Shown: positions 15,327 through 21,274 of the stretch, piece by piece
Layout of the letters: each line of letters starts with the position of its first letter
Numbering within the stretch: position 1 is the stretch's first letter
Source: an uncultured Alphaproteobacteria bacterium
GTDB taxonomy: Bacteria; Pseudomonadota; Alphaproteobacteria; CAAHEQ01; UBA3637
DNA: 23,426 nt
Assembly (NCBI GenBank): GCA_947629595.1
Contig: CANREI010000013.1
Location: 1 to 23,426 of the forward strand
Reading direction: 5' to 3'
Translations under genes and position numbers: made by a program
The notes under the pieces: generated by a model
Database searches by the model: none
What the model was told of the DNA's origin: nothing
Seen by the model: only the letters and a program-made list of their open reading frames with translations

Positions 15327-16454
15327 ATGGATGAATTTGATAAAATCAGAGAGATTTCGGAAGATTTAACCCATCGGCGTGAACCGTCGTTTGAAAATTT
15401 GGTGACGCCGACAAGTGAGAATACGGCATCGGCTTCAATGGCCTCATCCGCTCGGGCAGAACAAAACAATGCGGCTTTAAAAAGCGCTTTTGCCGATTTG
15501 CAATCCGACGGGGAAGAACCGTTTACATCGCCCTTTGCCGATAATTCCGGCTTAAACGATTCGTTTATGGAAGAAAAAAAGTTTCCGTCAATGAAAATTC
15601 ATTTAATCGGTTTAACTTTGTTTGTGGGTATTTTAGCTGTTGTTTTGGCCGGGTTTTTCATTTTTAACAATGAACCGGAAGATATGAGCGAAGTGGTCAC
15701 CATTACCGCCGAGCCGGTTGTCGTGAAGGAATTGCCGGAGCAGGCGGGCGGGATTAACATTCCCGATCAGGATAAGTTGGTTTATAATCGAATTCGCTCA
15801 GAAAATGTAACGGCCAAAGTGGAAAGCTTGTTCCCGGAACCGGAAAAGCCCGTTATGCCGCAAATTTTAGCTATTGAAGATAACACACCCGAGCAAAAGT
15901 TTGTTGATATGAATGCCGTTAAGCCGATTAATCCGTTAGAAAATGCGCCAACGGCATCACCGGCTCAACCGATTGAAGAAAAACCGCAGCAGCCTGTTGC
16001 ACAACCGCAACCCGCACCGACTCCGGCCGTGAAAGATGAACAACCGGCCCCGGCACCTGTTCAAGCACCGGCCGTTGTTCAAGCGCCCAAAGCCGAGCCG
16101 GTTAAAATTCCCGAGCCGAAAATTGAACCCGTTCAAATAGCGCAACCGACACCGAAACCGGCGGAAAAAGCAAAGAGTGCAACCGACAAAGTGAAAGCCG
16201 TTTCCAAAGAAGCATGGCGCGTGCAGTTATTTGCTTCCAATAATAAGGATGCCGTTGAAAAAGCTTGGTTAAAAATTCAATCTCAACAAAAAGTGTTACT
16301 TTCCGGGTTACCGTATGAAATTGAAACGGCCAGCATTGCCGGAAAAGGAAAGTTTTATCGGTTAAAAGTCGGCTCATTCGCCTCGCGCGAATCGGCGGCC
16401 GAGTTATGCGGTAAACTGAAAGCCCGCAAGCAAGATTGTATGCCGGTTAAGTAG
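15327..16454 (+). CDS. SPOR-domain membrane protein (peptidoglycan-binding)
   Basis: The 375-residue protein has a cytoplasmic N-terminal region (1-90), one membrane helix (about 91-113, IHLIGLTLFVGILAVVLAGF), a periplasmic proline/alanine/glutamine-rich linker, and a C-terminal SPOR domain from about 292 (AWRVQLFAS ... FYRLKVGSFASRESAAELCGKL). SPOR domains bind denuded glycan strands at division sites, so it likely acts in septal or envelope remodelling, like FtsN- or DedD-type proteins. I chose the ATG at 15327 because AAAGGAG precedes it at the right distance; an in-frame TTG at 15267 has no such site and coincides with a -35 element. The next gene begins one base after the stop, so the pair is translationally coupled. 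Confidence 0.85.
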   Translation: MDEFDKIREISEDLTHRREPSFENLVTPTSENTASASMASSARAEQNNAALKSAFADLQSDGEEPFTSPFADNSGLNDSFMEEKKFPSMKIHLIGLTLFVGILAVVLAGFFIFNNEPEDMSEVVTITAEPVVVKELPEQAGGINIPDQDKLVYNRIRSENVTAKVESLFPEPEKPVMPQILAIEDNTPEQKFVDMNAVKPINPLENAPTASPAQPIEEKPQQPVAQPQPAPTPAVKDEQPAPAPVQAPAVVQAPKAEPVKIPEPKIEPVQIAQPTPKPAEKAKSATDKVKAVSKEAWRVQLFASNNKDAVEKAWLKIQSQQKVLLSGLPYEIETASIAGKGKFYRLKVGSFASRESAAELCGKLKARKQDCMPVK

Positions 16455-16455
16455 A

Positions 16456-17133
16456 ATGTTGAATTTAAATAATGCCGTTTATACCATAACAACATGGGTT
16501 TTGCCGTTGTTGCTTGCTTTGATTTTGCATGAAGTGGCGCACGGATATGTTGCTTTAAAACTGGGGGATAAAACGGCAGAGCGGGCAGGGCGTTTAACCT
16601 TGAATCCGTTTGATCATATTGATTGGATGGGAACCGTTGCTTTTCCGTTGTTTTTATTAGCCGTTCAAGCGCCGATTTTGTTCGGATGGGCAAAGCCGGT
16701 GCCCGTTAATTTTTCCGCCTTAAATCATCCTAAACGCGACATGGGCTTGGTTGCGTTGGCCGGGCCGGCAACAAACTTTTTATTGGCCGTTTGTTTTGTT
16801 ATTTTTGCGCGGTTGGTTTTGCCGTTTTGCGATCCCGATTCGTTTGTCGGGTTATGGATTGCTCAAAATGTTTATAACGGTGTGTTAATCAGTGTTATTT
16901 TGGGCATTTTCAATTTATTTCCGGTTTTACCGCTGGACGGCGGGCGTGTTTTGGCGGCGCTTTTGCCGAACGGGTTAAGCGAAAAATATCAGGAAACGGA
17001 AAAATACGGCTTTATGATTTTATTGCTGTTGTTGTTTGTGTTGCCGTTTTTGGGAATCAATGTTATTGAATGGTTTATCGGCACGCTTTTTCCGTTTTTT
17101 ATGCAAATAATCAATCTGTTGGTTGGTGTTTAA
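16456..17133 (+). CDS. Site-2-protease family (M50) zinc metalloprotease
   Basis: The 225-residue polytopic protein has the zinc-binding HEVAH at 25-29 in the first helix, followed by the GRLTLNPFDHIDWMGT stretch (45-60) typical of the small M50 group, and the third zinc ligand in NLFPVLPLDGGR (153-164, D161). Such proteins cleave within membranes, often anti-sigma factors or signal-peptide remnants; the substrate here is not known. It has no PDZ domain, consistent with the short cytoplasmic-facing branch. It begins one base after the SPOR gene's TAG, so the two are coexpressed. Confidence 0.9.
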   Translation: MLNLNNAVYTITTWVLPLLLALILHEVAHGYVALKLGDKTAERAGRLTLNPFDHIDWMGTVAFPLFLLAVQAPILFGWAKPVPVNFSALNHPKRDMGLVALAGPATNFLLAVCFVIFARLVLPFCDPDSFVGLWIAQNVYNGVLISVILGIFNLFPVLPLDGGRVLAALLPNGLSEKYQETEKYGFMILLLLLFVLPFLGINVIEWFIGTLFPFFMQIINLLVGV

Positions 17134-17142
17134 AAAAGAAAC

Positions 17143-17232
17143 AAACGAATCGCTGCGAATCGTTTTATTGCATTTTTTTGTAATAAAATTCAATCACTTA
17201 TATTTTTCATTTTTTAAAAGCGATTCGTTTTT
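17143..17232 (+). repeat. Long-loop inverted repeat downstream of the M50 gene
   Basis: AAACGAATCGC (17143-17153) and GCGATTCGTTT (17220-17230) are perfect reverse complements enclosing 66 bases. Inside is a second hairpin (TTTTATT/AATAAAA). A T-run follows, so it may act as a terminator, but the loop is long. From there to about 17420 the DNA is AT-rich with no gene visible. Confidence 0.4.
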
Positions 17233-17421
17233 CCGATTTTTTTTGTTCCGTGTGTTATTTTTGAGGACAAAAAATATTTAATTTTCGGAAAAAACAATTA
17301 AAAAGTGAAGTTTTGTCGCAAAAATATTTTGGGGGGAGAAAAAATGAAATAAAAAAATATTATATATTTCAATTAAATGTAAAATAATTGAATCATTTGT
17401 CAAATATTTTTAAAAAATATG

Positions 17422-17450
17422 TTGACAATTTTTGAATACAGTGTTATACA
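17422..17450 (+). promoter_or_regulatory. Sigma70-type promoter of the candidate small RNA
   Basis: TTGACA (17422-17427) and TATACA (17445-17450) are separated by exactly 17 bases. The predicted transcription start is near 17457. Confidence 0.75.
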
Positions 17451-17456
17451 GTAACT

Positions 17457-17597
17457 ATGAGATTGAGATGATGATGTTGAACATGTTAGTCTCCCTATGT
17501 TTTAGTTCAACATCGTCTAGTGAAAGAGAGAACGTCCCCCCCCTTTTTTTTAAGTTCCTCTTTCATGAGGCGCCTGTTCGCAGGCGCCTTTTTTTTT
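17457..17597 (+). ncRNA. Candidate trans-acting small RNA with C-rich loops
   Basis: Between a strong promoter and a strong terminator lies about 140 bases of structured sequence with no ribosome-binding site or convincing ORF. Hairpin 1 pairs 17470-17482 with 17505-17517 (13 pairs with one wobble; core GATGTTGAAC) and exposes CTCCCT in its 22-base loop. Hairpin 2 pairs 17521-17533 with 17554-17565 (one bulged A) and its loop holds C8 followed by T8. The third hairpin is the terminator. Exposed CU-rich loops that can pair with Shine-Dalgarno sequences are known in regulatory RNAs such as AbcR of alphaproteobacteria and LhrC of Listeria; I do not recognise this sequence as a known family. Confidence 0.7.
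17568..17597 (+). terminator. Rho-independent terminator of the small RNA
   Basis: AGGCGCCTG (17568-17576) pairs perfectly with CAGGCGCCT (17581-17589) around a TTCG tetraloop, and the T-run extends to 17597. The GC-rich stem contrasts with its AT-rich surroundings. Confidence 0.95.
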
Positions 17598-17611
17598 ATT
17601 TCACTAATCCG

Positions 17612-17639
17612 TTGACTTTTTTAAAAAATGTGGTATAAT
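17612..17639 (+). promoter_or_regulatory. Sigma70-type promoter for the gene at 17676
   Basis: TTGACT (17612-17617) and TATAAT (17634-17639) are 16 bases apart. A consensus AAGGAGGT ribosome-binding site follows at 17663-17670. Confidence 0.8.
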
Positions 17640-17675
17640 AAGGATATAAAGGTTGATGCATCAAGGAGGTAACAC

Positions 17676-18461
17676 ATGCCTGTTGAAAAAATGAAAGCAA
17701 ATAACAAAGTCGAAACGGCTTTGGAAGAGAAAAAGCAAAAGCTGGAAGATATGGCGGAAAAAGAAAAAGCCCGCAAGCTTTCCGAAGCGTTTGATTTACC
17801 GACGGGGCAAAACGGTTATTTAGATGAGGTGTCTTTGCGCAAAGACGAAAAGGCCACAATCGATTGGGATCAGGTTTTAGATAAAGGATTAGAGAGATTG
17901 AGAAAAATGAATGCGAAAAATCCCGATGATTTGATTTTCGCTTTGTTTGAAATAATGTTGTTATCGCCCGTTGATATGATGACAAATGCCTTGAATCAAG
18001 CGCGTAAAAATATGAAAGAGAATCGGAAAAAAGCGGAAGCAACGCGGCAGTCATTTATTGAAAACAATTTAAAAAGTAACAACTTAACAAGAGTTTCTTT
18101 GGCGGCCAAGCTTTCGCGTCAGGTGCAAAACTGGTTGTTGAATGATCCGGCGTACCAAAATTTGCCGACACAAGGTCCTTATACGAAATATCAAAAAGCC
18201 ATTACGGAAAAGAAAAATTTTGCGGCGCGTTTACCGAAATTGTCGGACGGAAATATTGATTTTTCGCGTATGACATTTGCGCAAAAACGGCGTTATACAA
18301 CGTATCTCACCTGTTTTGCCCGTTCCAATATGTGGCGGCAATATTTAAATGAAATGAGCGGGGTGCAATTACGGGAAAGCGAAGTGCAATCCGTTAAAAA
18401 TTCTGCCGTGCGTATGAAAGCGGTTCGTTTGCCGAAAGAAGTGTTGATGAATACGCGCTAA
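17676..18461 (+). CDS. Stand-alone paralogue of the conserved domain in the 626-aa Q-rich protein
   Basis: The 261-residue protein has a short charged helix (1-45, rich in K and E) and then a domain (about 48-249) that aligns with residues about 280-483 of the protein at 7178-9058, including GY.D, WLLNDPAY, GPY.KY, and the IDF..MT.AQK.RYTTY stretch. It has no signal peptide or membrane helix. The function is unknown; the domain looks helical and basic. It has its own promoter (17612-17639), an ideal ribosome-binding site and a terminator, so it is a single-gene unit. The two copies lie either side of the VirB6-like cluster. Confidence 0.85.
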   Translation: MPVEKMKANNKVETALEEKKQKLEDMAEKEKARKLSEAFDLPTGQNGYLDEVSLRKDEKATIDWDQVLDKGLERLRKMNAKNPDDLIFALFEIMLLSPVDMMTNALNQARKNMKENRKKAEATRQSFIENNLKSNNLTRVSLAAKLSRQVQNWLLNDPAYQNLPTQGPYTKYQKAITEKKNFAARLPKLSDGNIDFSRMTFAQKRRYTTYLTCFARSNMWRQYLNEMSGVQLRESEVQSVKNSAVRMKAVRLPKEVLMNTR

Positions 18462-18484
18462 AAGCCGAACAAGCCGAAAAAAAG

Positions 18485-18514
18485 AAACCGTTCGATGGTT
18501 CGAGCGGTTTTTTT
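18485..18514 (+). terminator. Rho-independent terminator
   Basis: AAACCGTTCGA (18485-18495) pairs with TCGAGCGGTTT (18500-18510) with a four-base loop and a T-run to 18514, just after the gene at 17676-18461. Confidence 0.85.
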
Positions 18515-18565
18515 GTGTTTTTGCGACCTGTTTTCAAGAAAAATGCAGTTTTTTAAAAAAAAGAC

Positions 18566-18592
18566 TTGATTTTTTCAAAAAAAAGGTATATG
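18566..18592 (+). promoter_or_regulatory. Possible promoter for tRNA-Asn
   Basis: TTGATT (18566-18571) and TATATG (18587-18592) lie 15 bases apart, about 14 bases ahead of the tRNA. The spacing is short, so the call is tentative. Confidence 0.35.
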
Positions 18593-18606
18593 AAAAAAAA
18601 TGTTGT

Positions 18607-18681
18607 TCCAGCGTAGCTCAGTGGTAGAGCAATCGGCTGTTAACCGATCGGTCGTAGGTTCGAGCCCTACCGCTGGAGCCA
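18607..18681 (+). tRNA. tRNA-Asn, anticodon GTT
   Basis: The 75-base gene has a perfect TCCAGCG/CGCTGGA acceptor stem, an AGCTCAGTGGTAGAGC D-arm, an anticodon loop CTGTTAA within an ATCGG/CCGAT stem, a GGTTCGAGCCC T-arm, and an encoded CCA. Confidence 0.97.
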
Positions 18682-18690
18682 TTAAAAAGA

Positions 18691-18718
18691 AAACTCCCTT
18701 GAAGCGGGAGTTTTTTTT
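18691..18718. terminator. Terminator after tRNA-Asn
   Basis: AAACTCCC (18691-18698) pairs with GGGAGTTT (18706-18713), followed by T8 on the plus strand. A-rich sequence on the other side may let it also stop the minus-strand gene ending at 18816. Confidence 0.8.
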
Positions 18719-18815
18719 ACGGAAAAGGCGTTTGTTGCGCCATAAACAGAGCGTTGTTGTACTGATAATGATTTTAATCTGCAGAAGGGAAGTTTGCCCC
18801 GGCGGCGATTGGGTT

Positions 18816-20321
18816 TTAATTCCGATCTCGACATACTGCCCGATCCCAATTATTTGTACTCCATCTTCTTTCACCATTGAACCCGACACCGACTCCACCG
18901 GAATGTAGGTTCATTCCCTGATAGTTTCTTTCTTTAAACCAAATAAATCTGCCACCTGTATAATTTTCATCATTATCAAACATTTTCCTGAATTTTTTTA
19001 TCGTGGAAGAAACATTATAATTACCGGGATTTGCATCTGTTCCCTTGCAGAAGTATCCGACGCCGCTATGAAAAGTCAGCTCATTATTATAGCACTGCCA
19101 ATCAATATCGGTATATCCCAACATAAAAGAGGGCCCTTCTGCCGTTCCGACACAACCTTCATCGCTTGTTTTGGCACGCGCGGCGCAAAAACGACAACTG
19201 CTCCACCAATTCATTTCTTTATTTGAACCGTAAAAATTGATATTTTGTATATTTGTCGGCTTTTCTTTCAATAAATCATCGGAAACTTTATGACATTCGC
19301 CCGAATAATTTTCTCCGTTCGGATCGTCATCTTGCCATTCTGATGTAGAGTTAGCAACGCCATGTTTCAAATAGCAATATTTTTCAAATCCGCCGTCAGG
19401 GTTGCAATCTTCGTTGGTTCGGCATTCATAAGCAACGCAGCCTTGTGCCGATTCTTTCCATTGTTGCCCGTCGGGACAGGGTTCGCATTTGCCTTCTGTG
19501 GTGTTGCAAACCGGCTTCTCCGTTCCTTTCGCCAAACAATCTTCATCCGTTTCGCATTCCACGCATTCATTATTAAGCCATACGGGCGTTTCCGACGGAC
19601 ACGATTCACAATTACCTTGCTCAACATTACAACGTGGTCTGCTTGAATCCTTGCAATCCGCATTTTCTGTACACTCCACACATTCATTATTTTCTATATC
19701 ACAAACAGGTCTTGAAGCGTCGCAATCTTTATCATCACCGCACCAGCCTTCGGGACGATTCGAATCGTAATTGCCGTTCACTTCTTCCGCATCAAACTGA
19801 ATGTAAAATTCATTGGCTTCATCACTTGTACATAAATCATCTTCTTTATAAACTTCGTTGTTGATTTCTATATACATTAAAGCGTCCATACCATTAAGAA
19901 GCGTTGTGAGGGGCTTACAAACACCTTTCGAAACATTCCCGACTTTAATATAATAAGCATCTGTTTCGCGACAGTTATAAAATTCTGCTTTGTCTTTGCG
20001 AATGCAATCATAATCAACGGGATAACGATTATATTGTGTTGATAAATGCCCACTGTAATTTTCATCTTCGGGTGTATCATCATAAGGATCCCCCAATAAC
20101 AATTCTTCATTTCCCAAAGCATATTTGACCTTTAAATCATTACGCATTAAGTTAATTTCATTGGCAATTTGGTCGGCTTGATAGTAATTCATGGCTAATT
20201 TATAGCCCACAATCCCGCCGATTGATAAAATAGCAATAATAGCCAATACGCCGAGCATTTCTATCATTGAACGGCCGCTTTGGGATTGATTTTCAAATTG
20301 TTTTTTTGATTTTCTTGTCAT
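18816..20321 (-). CDS. Prepilin-leader surface protein with cysteine-rich modules
   Basis: The 501-residue protein has a basic leader ending SG16, then RSMIE with the glutamate at +5 (E21), and a hydrophobic helix to about residue 40. This is the class III/type IV prepilin pattern cut by a PilD-like peptidase, so the protein probably joins a pilus or pseudopilus. A region with short cysteine pairs follows, then about four modules of the form 'DC....P.C.....C..C' (e.g. KDCDASRPVC, NECVEC), then a globular C-terminal domain ending WSTNNWDRAVCRDRN. That ending resembles lectin-like folds only loosely. The start is supported by AAAGGGAGT. Its leader and promoter block closely match those of the divergent gene at 21275. 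Confidence 0.8.
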   Translation of the reverse strand: MTRKSKKQFENQSQSGRSMIEMLGVLAIIAILSIGGIVGYKLAMNYYQADQIANEINLMRNDLKVKYALGNEELLLGDPYDDTPEDENYSGHLSTQYNRYPVDYDCIRKDKAEFYNCRETDAYYIKVGNVSKGVCKPLTTLLNGMDALMYIEINNEVYKEDDLCTSDEANEFYIQFDAEEVNGNYDSNRPEGWCGDDKDCDASRPVCDIENNECVECTENADCKDSSRPRCNVEQGNCESCPSETPVWLNNECVECETDEDCLAKGTEKPVCNTTEGKCEPCPDGQQWKESAQGCVAYECRTNEDCNPDGGFEKYCYLKHGVANSTSEWQDDDPNGENYSGECHKVSDDLLKEKPTNIQNINFYGSNKEMNWWSSCRFCAARAKTSDEGCVGTAEGPSFMLGYTDIDWQCYNNELTFHSGVGYFCKGTDANPGNYNVSSTIKKFRKMFDNDENYTGGRFIWFKERNYQGMNLHSGGVGVGFNGERRWSTNNWDRAVCRDRN

Positions 20322-20327
20322 TTTCCG

Positions 20328-20386
20328 ACTCCCTTTCAGTATACGAATAGCATAAATTAAACGTACCTTTAATGCAACGCGGATTC
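20328..20386 (-). repeat. Left arm of a 59-bp inverted repeat (promoter/RBS block)
   Basis: On the minus strand this block runs from GAATC through the -35 and -10 to AAAGGGAGT. It matches 21210-21268 on the plus strand at 55 of 59 positions with no gap. Confidence 0.95.
20349..20377 (-). promoter_or_regulatory. Promoter of the 501-aa prepilin-like gene
   Basis: On the minus strand, TTGCAT (20372-20377) and TATGCT (20349-20354) are 17 bases apart, and both are identical in the block ahead of the paralogous gene. The predicted leader is only about 25 bases. A palindrome, GGCAA/TTGCC (20390-20402), sits just upstream of the -35. Confidence 0.7.
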
Positions 20387-20485
20387 AGGGGCAAAAATTG
20401 CCTTCAAAACGCCAAAAGTCACCCTTTAAAAACAATCGAAAAATCAATTGTTTTGGACCAAAATAAAAATTTTTTCAAAATTTTA

Positions 20486-20520
20486 AAAAAAAGTGTTGCA
20501 AAAATCGTACGTTTTTTTGA
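20486..20520 (+). repeat. Left arm of a perfect 35-bp inverted repeat
   Basis: The sequence carries GTGTTGCAAAAATCGTACG between an A-run and TTTTTTTGA. Its exact reverse complement is at 21076-21110. The centre holds the palindrome CGTACG. Confidence 0.97.
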
Positions 20521-20529
20521 TACATATTC

Positions 20530-20556
20530 AAAAAAAATCGCCTTGATGAGAGGCGA
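20530..20556 (-). terminator. Rho-independent terminator of the minus-strand intergenic transcript
   Basis: On the minus strand, TCGCCT (20551-20556) and AGGCGA (20538-20543) pair around a 7-base loop and are followed by T8. It lies about 200 bases before the ATG of the gene at 20321. Confidence 0.8.
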
Positions 20557-20738
20557 CCGGAAGTTGCTAACTACTTAGATGACATAGTGCGATATATTGA
20601 CCAAAAGGCTTATTTTACCACCTTCCGGTCGTTCGATTATTTGCCTTGTTTATCAAAAAACAGGACAATCAAACCTATCCTTTTTCAAGGACACATCTAA
20701 AGAGGTTAGCATACCTCGGGGCACACATCACTTGCCTT
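20530..20738 (-). ncRNA. Candidate structured RNA or attenuated leader in the intergenic region
   Basis: A near-consensus promoter starts a minus-strand transcript of about 210 bases that ends at an intrinsic terminator. It contains a short stem (GAGGT/ACCTC), a longer stem around 20650-20670, and two mutually exclusive pairings: GACCGGAAGG (20621-20630) can pair with CCTTTTGGTC (20599-20608) or, as CGACCGGAAG, with CTTCCGGTCG (20554-20563). The second pairing overlaps the terminator's 5' arm by three bases, so it could act as an antiterminator. A 17-codon ORF (20675-20728, MCAPRYANLFRCVLEKG) follows a weak AAGG. I do not recognise a known RNA family. Confidence 0.6.
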
Positions 20739-20744
20739 ATTTTC

Positions 20745-20773
20745 AGAATAAAAACTTTTTAAATCAATGTCAA
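20745..20773 (-). promoter_or_regulatory. Sigma70-type promoter in the intergenic region
   Basis: On the minus strand, TTGACA (20768-20773) and TATTCT (20745-20750) have a 17-base spacer. It points toward the 501-aa gene and starts the transcript ending at 20530. Confidence 0.7.
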
Positions 20774-20801
20774 GCAGAAAAAACAGCATTGTTTTATTTT
20801 T

Positions 20802-20864
20802 CTTATTTTCGGCCCACCGCGCTGTCCTACGTTTCACAGGACAGCACTTCCAGCTGAAAATAAG
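20802..20864. repeat. Nested hairpin A (first of a structurally related pair)
   Basis: An outer 12-bp stem (20802-20813 with 20853-20864, one wobble) encloses 7-base internal loops on each side, an inner 8-bp stem (GCTGTCCT/AGGACAGC) and a 9-base loop. No T-run follows on either strand, so it is not a terminator. Confidence 0.8.
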
Positions 20865-20937
20865 GGAAAAACAAATATACCCTCTCAAAATAAAATATCA
20901 TCAGCCGAAAATTAAGAAAAAGTGCCGAATTTTACCC

Positions 20938-21003
20938 TTCCCCCTATCGGCCCATAGCGATGCGCTACTTTCAGCAGCGCATCACACCCGCCGATAGAGG
21001 GAA
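20938..21003. repeat. Nested hairpin B (second of the pair)
   Basis: An outer stem (20938-20951 with 20990-21003, one mismatch) encloses internal loops of 7 and 6 bases, an inner 8-bp stem (GATGCGCT/AGCGCATC) and a 9-base loop. Its stems differ in sequence from hairpin A, but the unpaired parts are similar. Confidence 0.8.
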
Positions 21004-21075
21004 AAGATTATCAATAATATGAATTTATCCCCCAAATAATAGCAAAAACAAACATATTTTCCTAATTGCCCGTCC

Positions 21076-21110
21076 TCAAAAAAACGTACGATTTTTGCAA
21101 CACTTTTTTT
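21076..21110 (-). repeat. Right arm of the perfect 35-bp inverted repeat
   Basis: Exact reverse complement of 20486-20520, 555 bases away. The DNA between each inner arm and its outer promoter block is much less conserved, which makes this exact match stand out. Confidence 0.97.
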
Positions 21111-21209
21111 GATTTTTTCAAAAAAAATTTATTTGGAGGTATTTTTAATGCAATATCAACAGTTTACAACAAGGCTATTTTGCCAAAATTTGAGGGTAAA
21201 ATTACCCCG

Positions 21210-21268
21210 GAATCAGCGTTGCATTAAAGGTACGTTTATTTTATGCTATTCGTAGAGTGAAAGGGAGT
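21210..21268 (+). repeat. Right arm of the 59-bp inverted repeat (promoter/RBS block)
   Basis: Matches 20328-20386 in inverted orientation at 55 of 59 positions, including -35, -10 and ribosome-binding site. Confidence 0.95.
21219..21247 (+). promoter_or_regulatory. Promoter of the VWA prepilin-like gene
   Basis: TTGCAT (21219-21224) and TATGCT (21242-21247) have a 17-base spacer. Upstream, GGGTAA/TTACCC (21194-21207) forms a perfect palindrome at the same place as GGCAA/TTGCC before the paralogous gene. Confidence 0.7.
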
Positions 21269-21274
21269 AAAAAA

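Noticed and set aside
17331..17351. Very short ORF (ATGAAATAA) after a GGGGGGAG site
   Set aside because: Two codons only, with no promoter or structured context to suggest a regulatory leader; likely chance in AT-rich DNA.
17432..17638. 68-codon ORF across the small-RNA region
   Set aside because: It begins upstream of the predicted transcription start and reads through hairpins, a C8T8 tract and a terminator; no RBS.
20802..21003. Hairpins as integron attC sites, CRISPR repeats or terminators
   Set aside because: No integron core-site GTTRRRY/RYYYAAC pattern, no repeated spacers, and no T-runs.
21257..21274. GTG start six codons earlier for the VWA protein
   Set aside because: It lies inside the conserved promoter/RBS block; ATG 21275 matches the start of the paralogous gene and follows AGGGAG.
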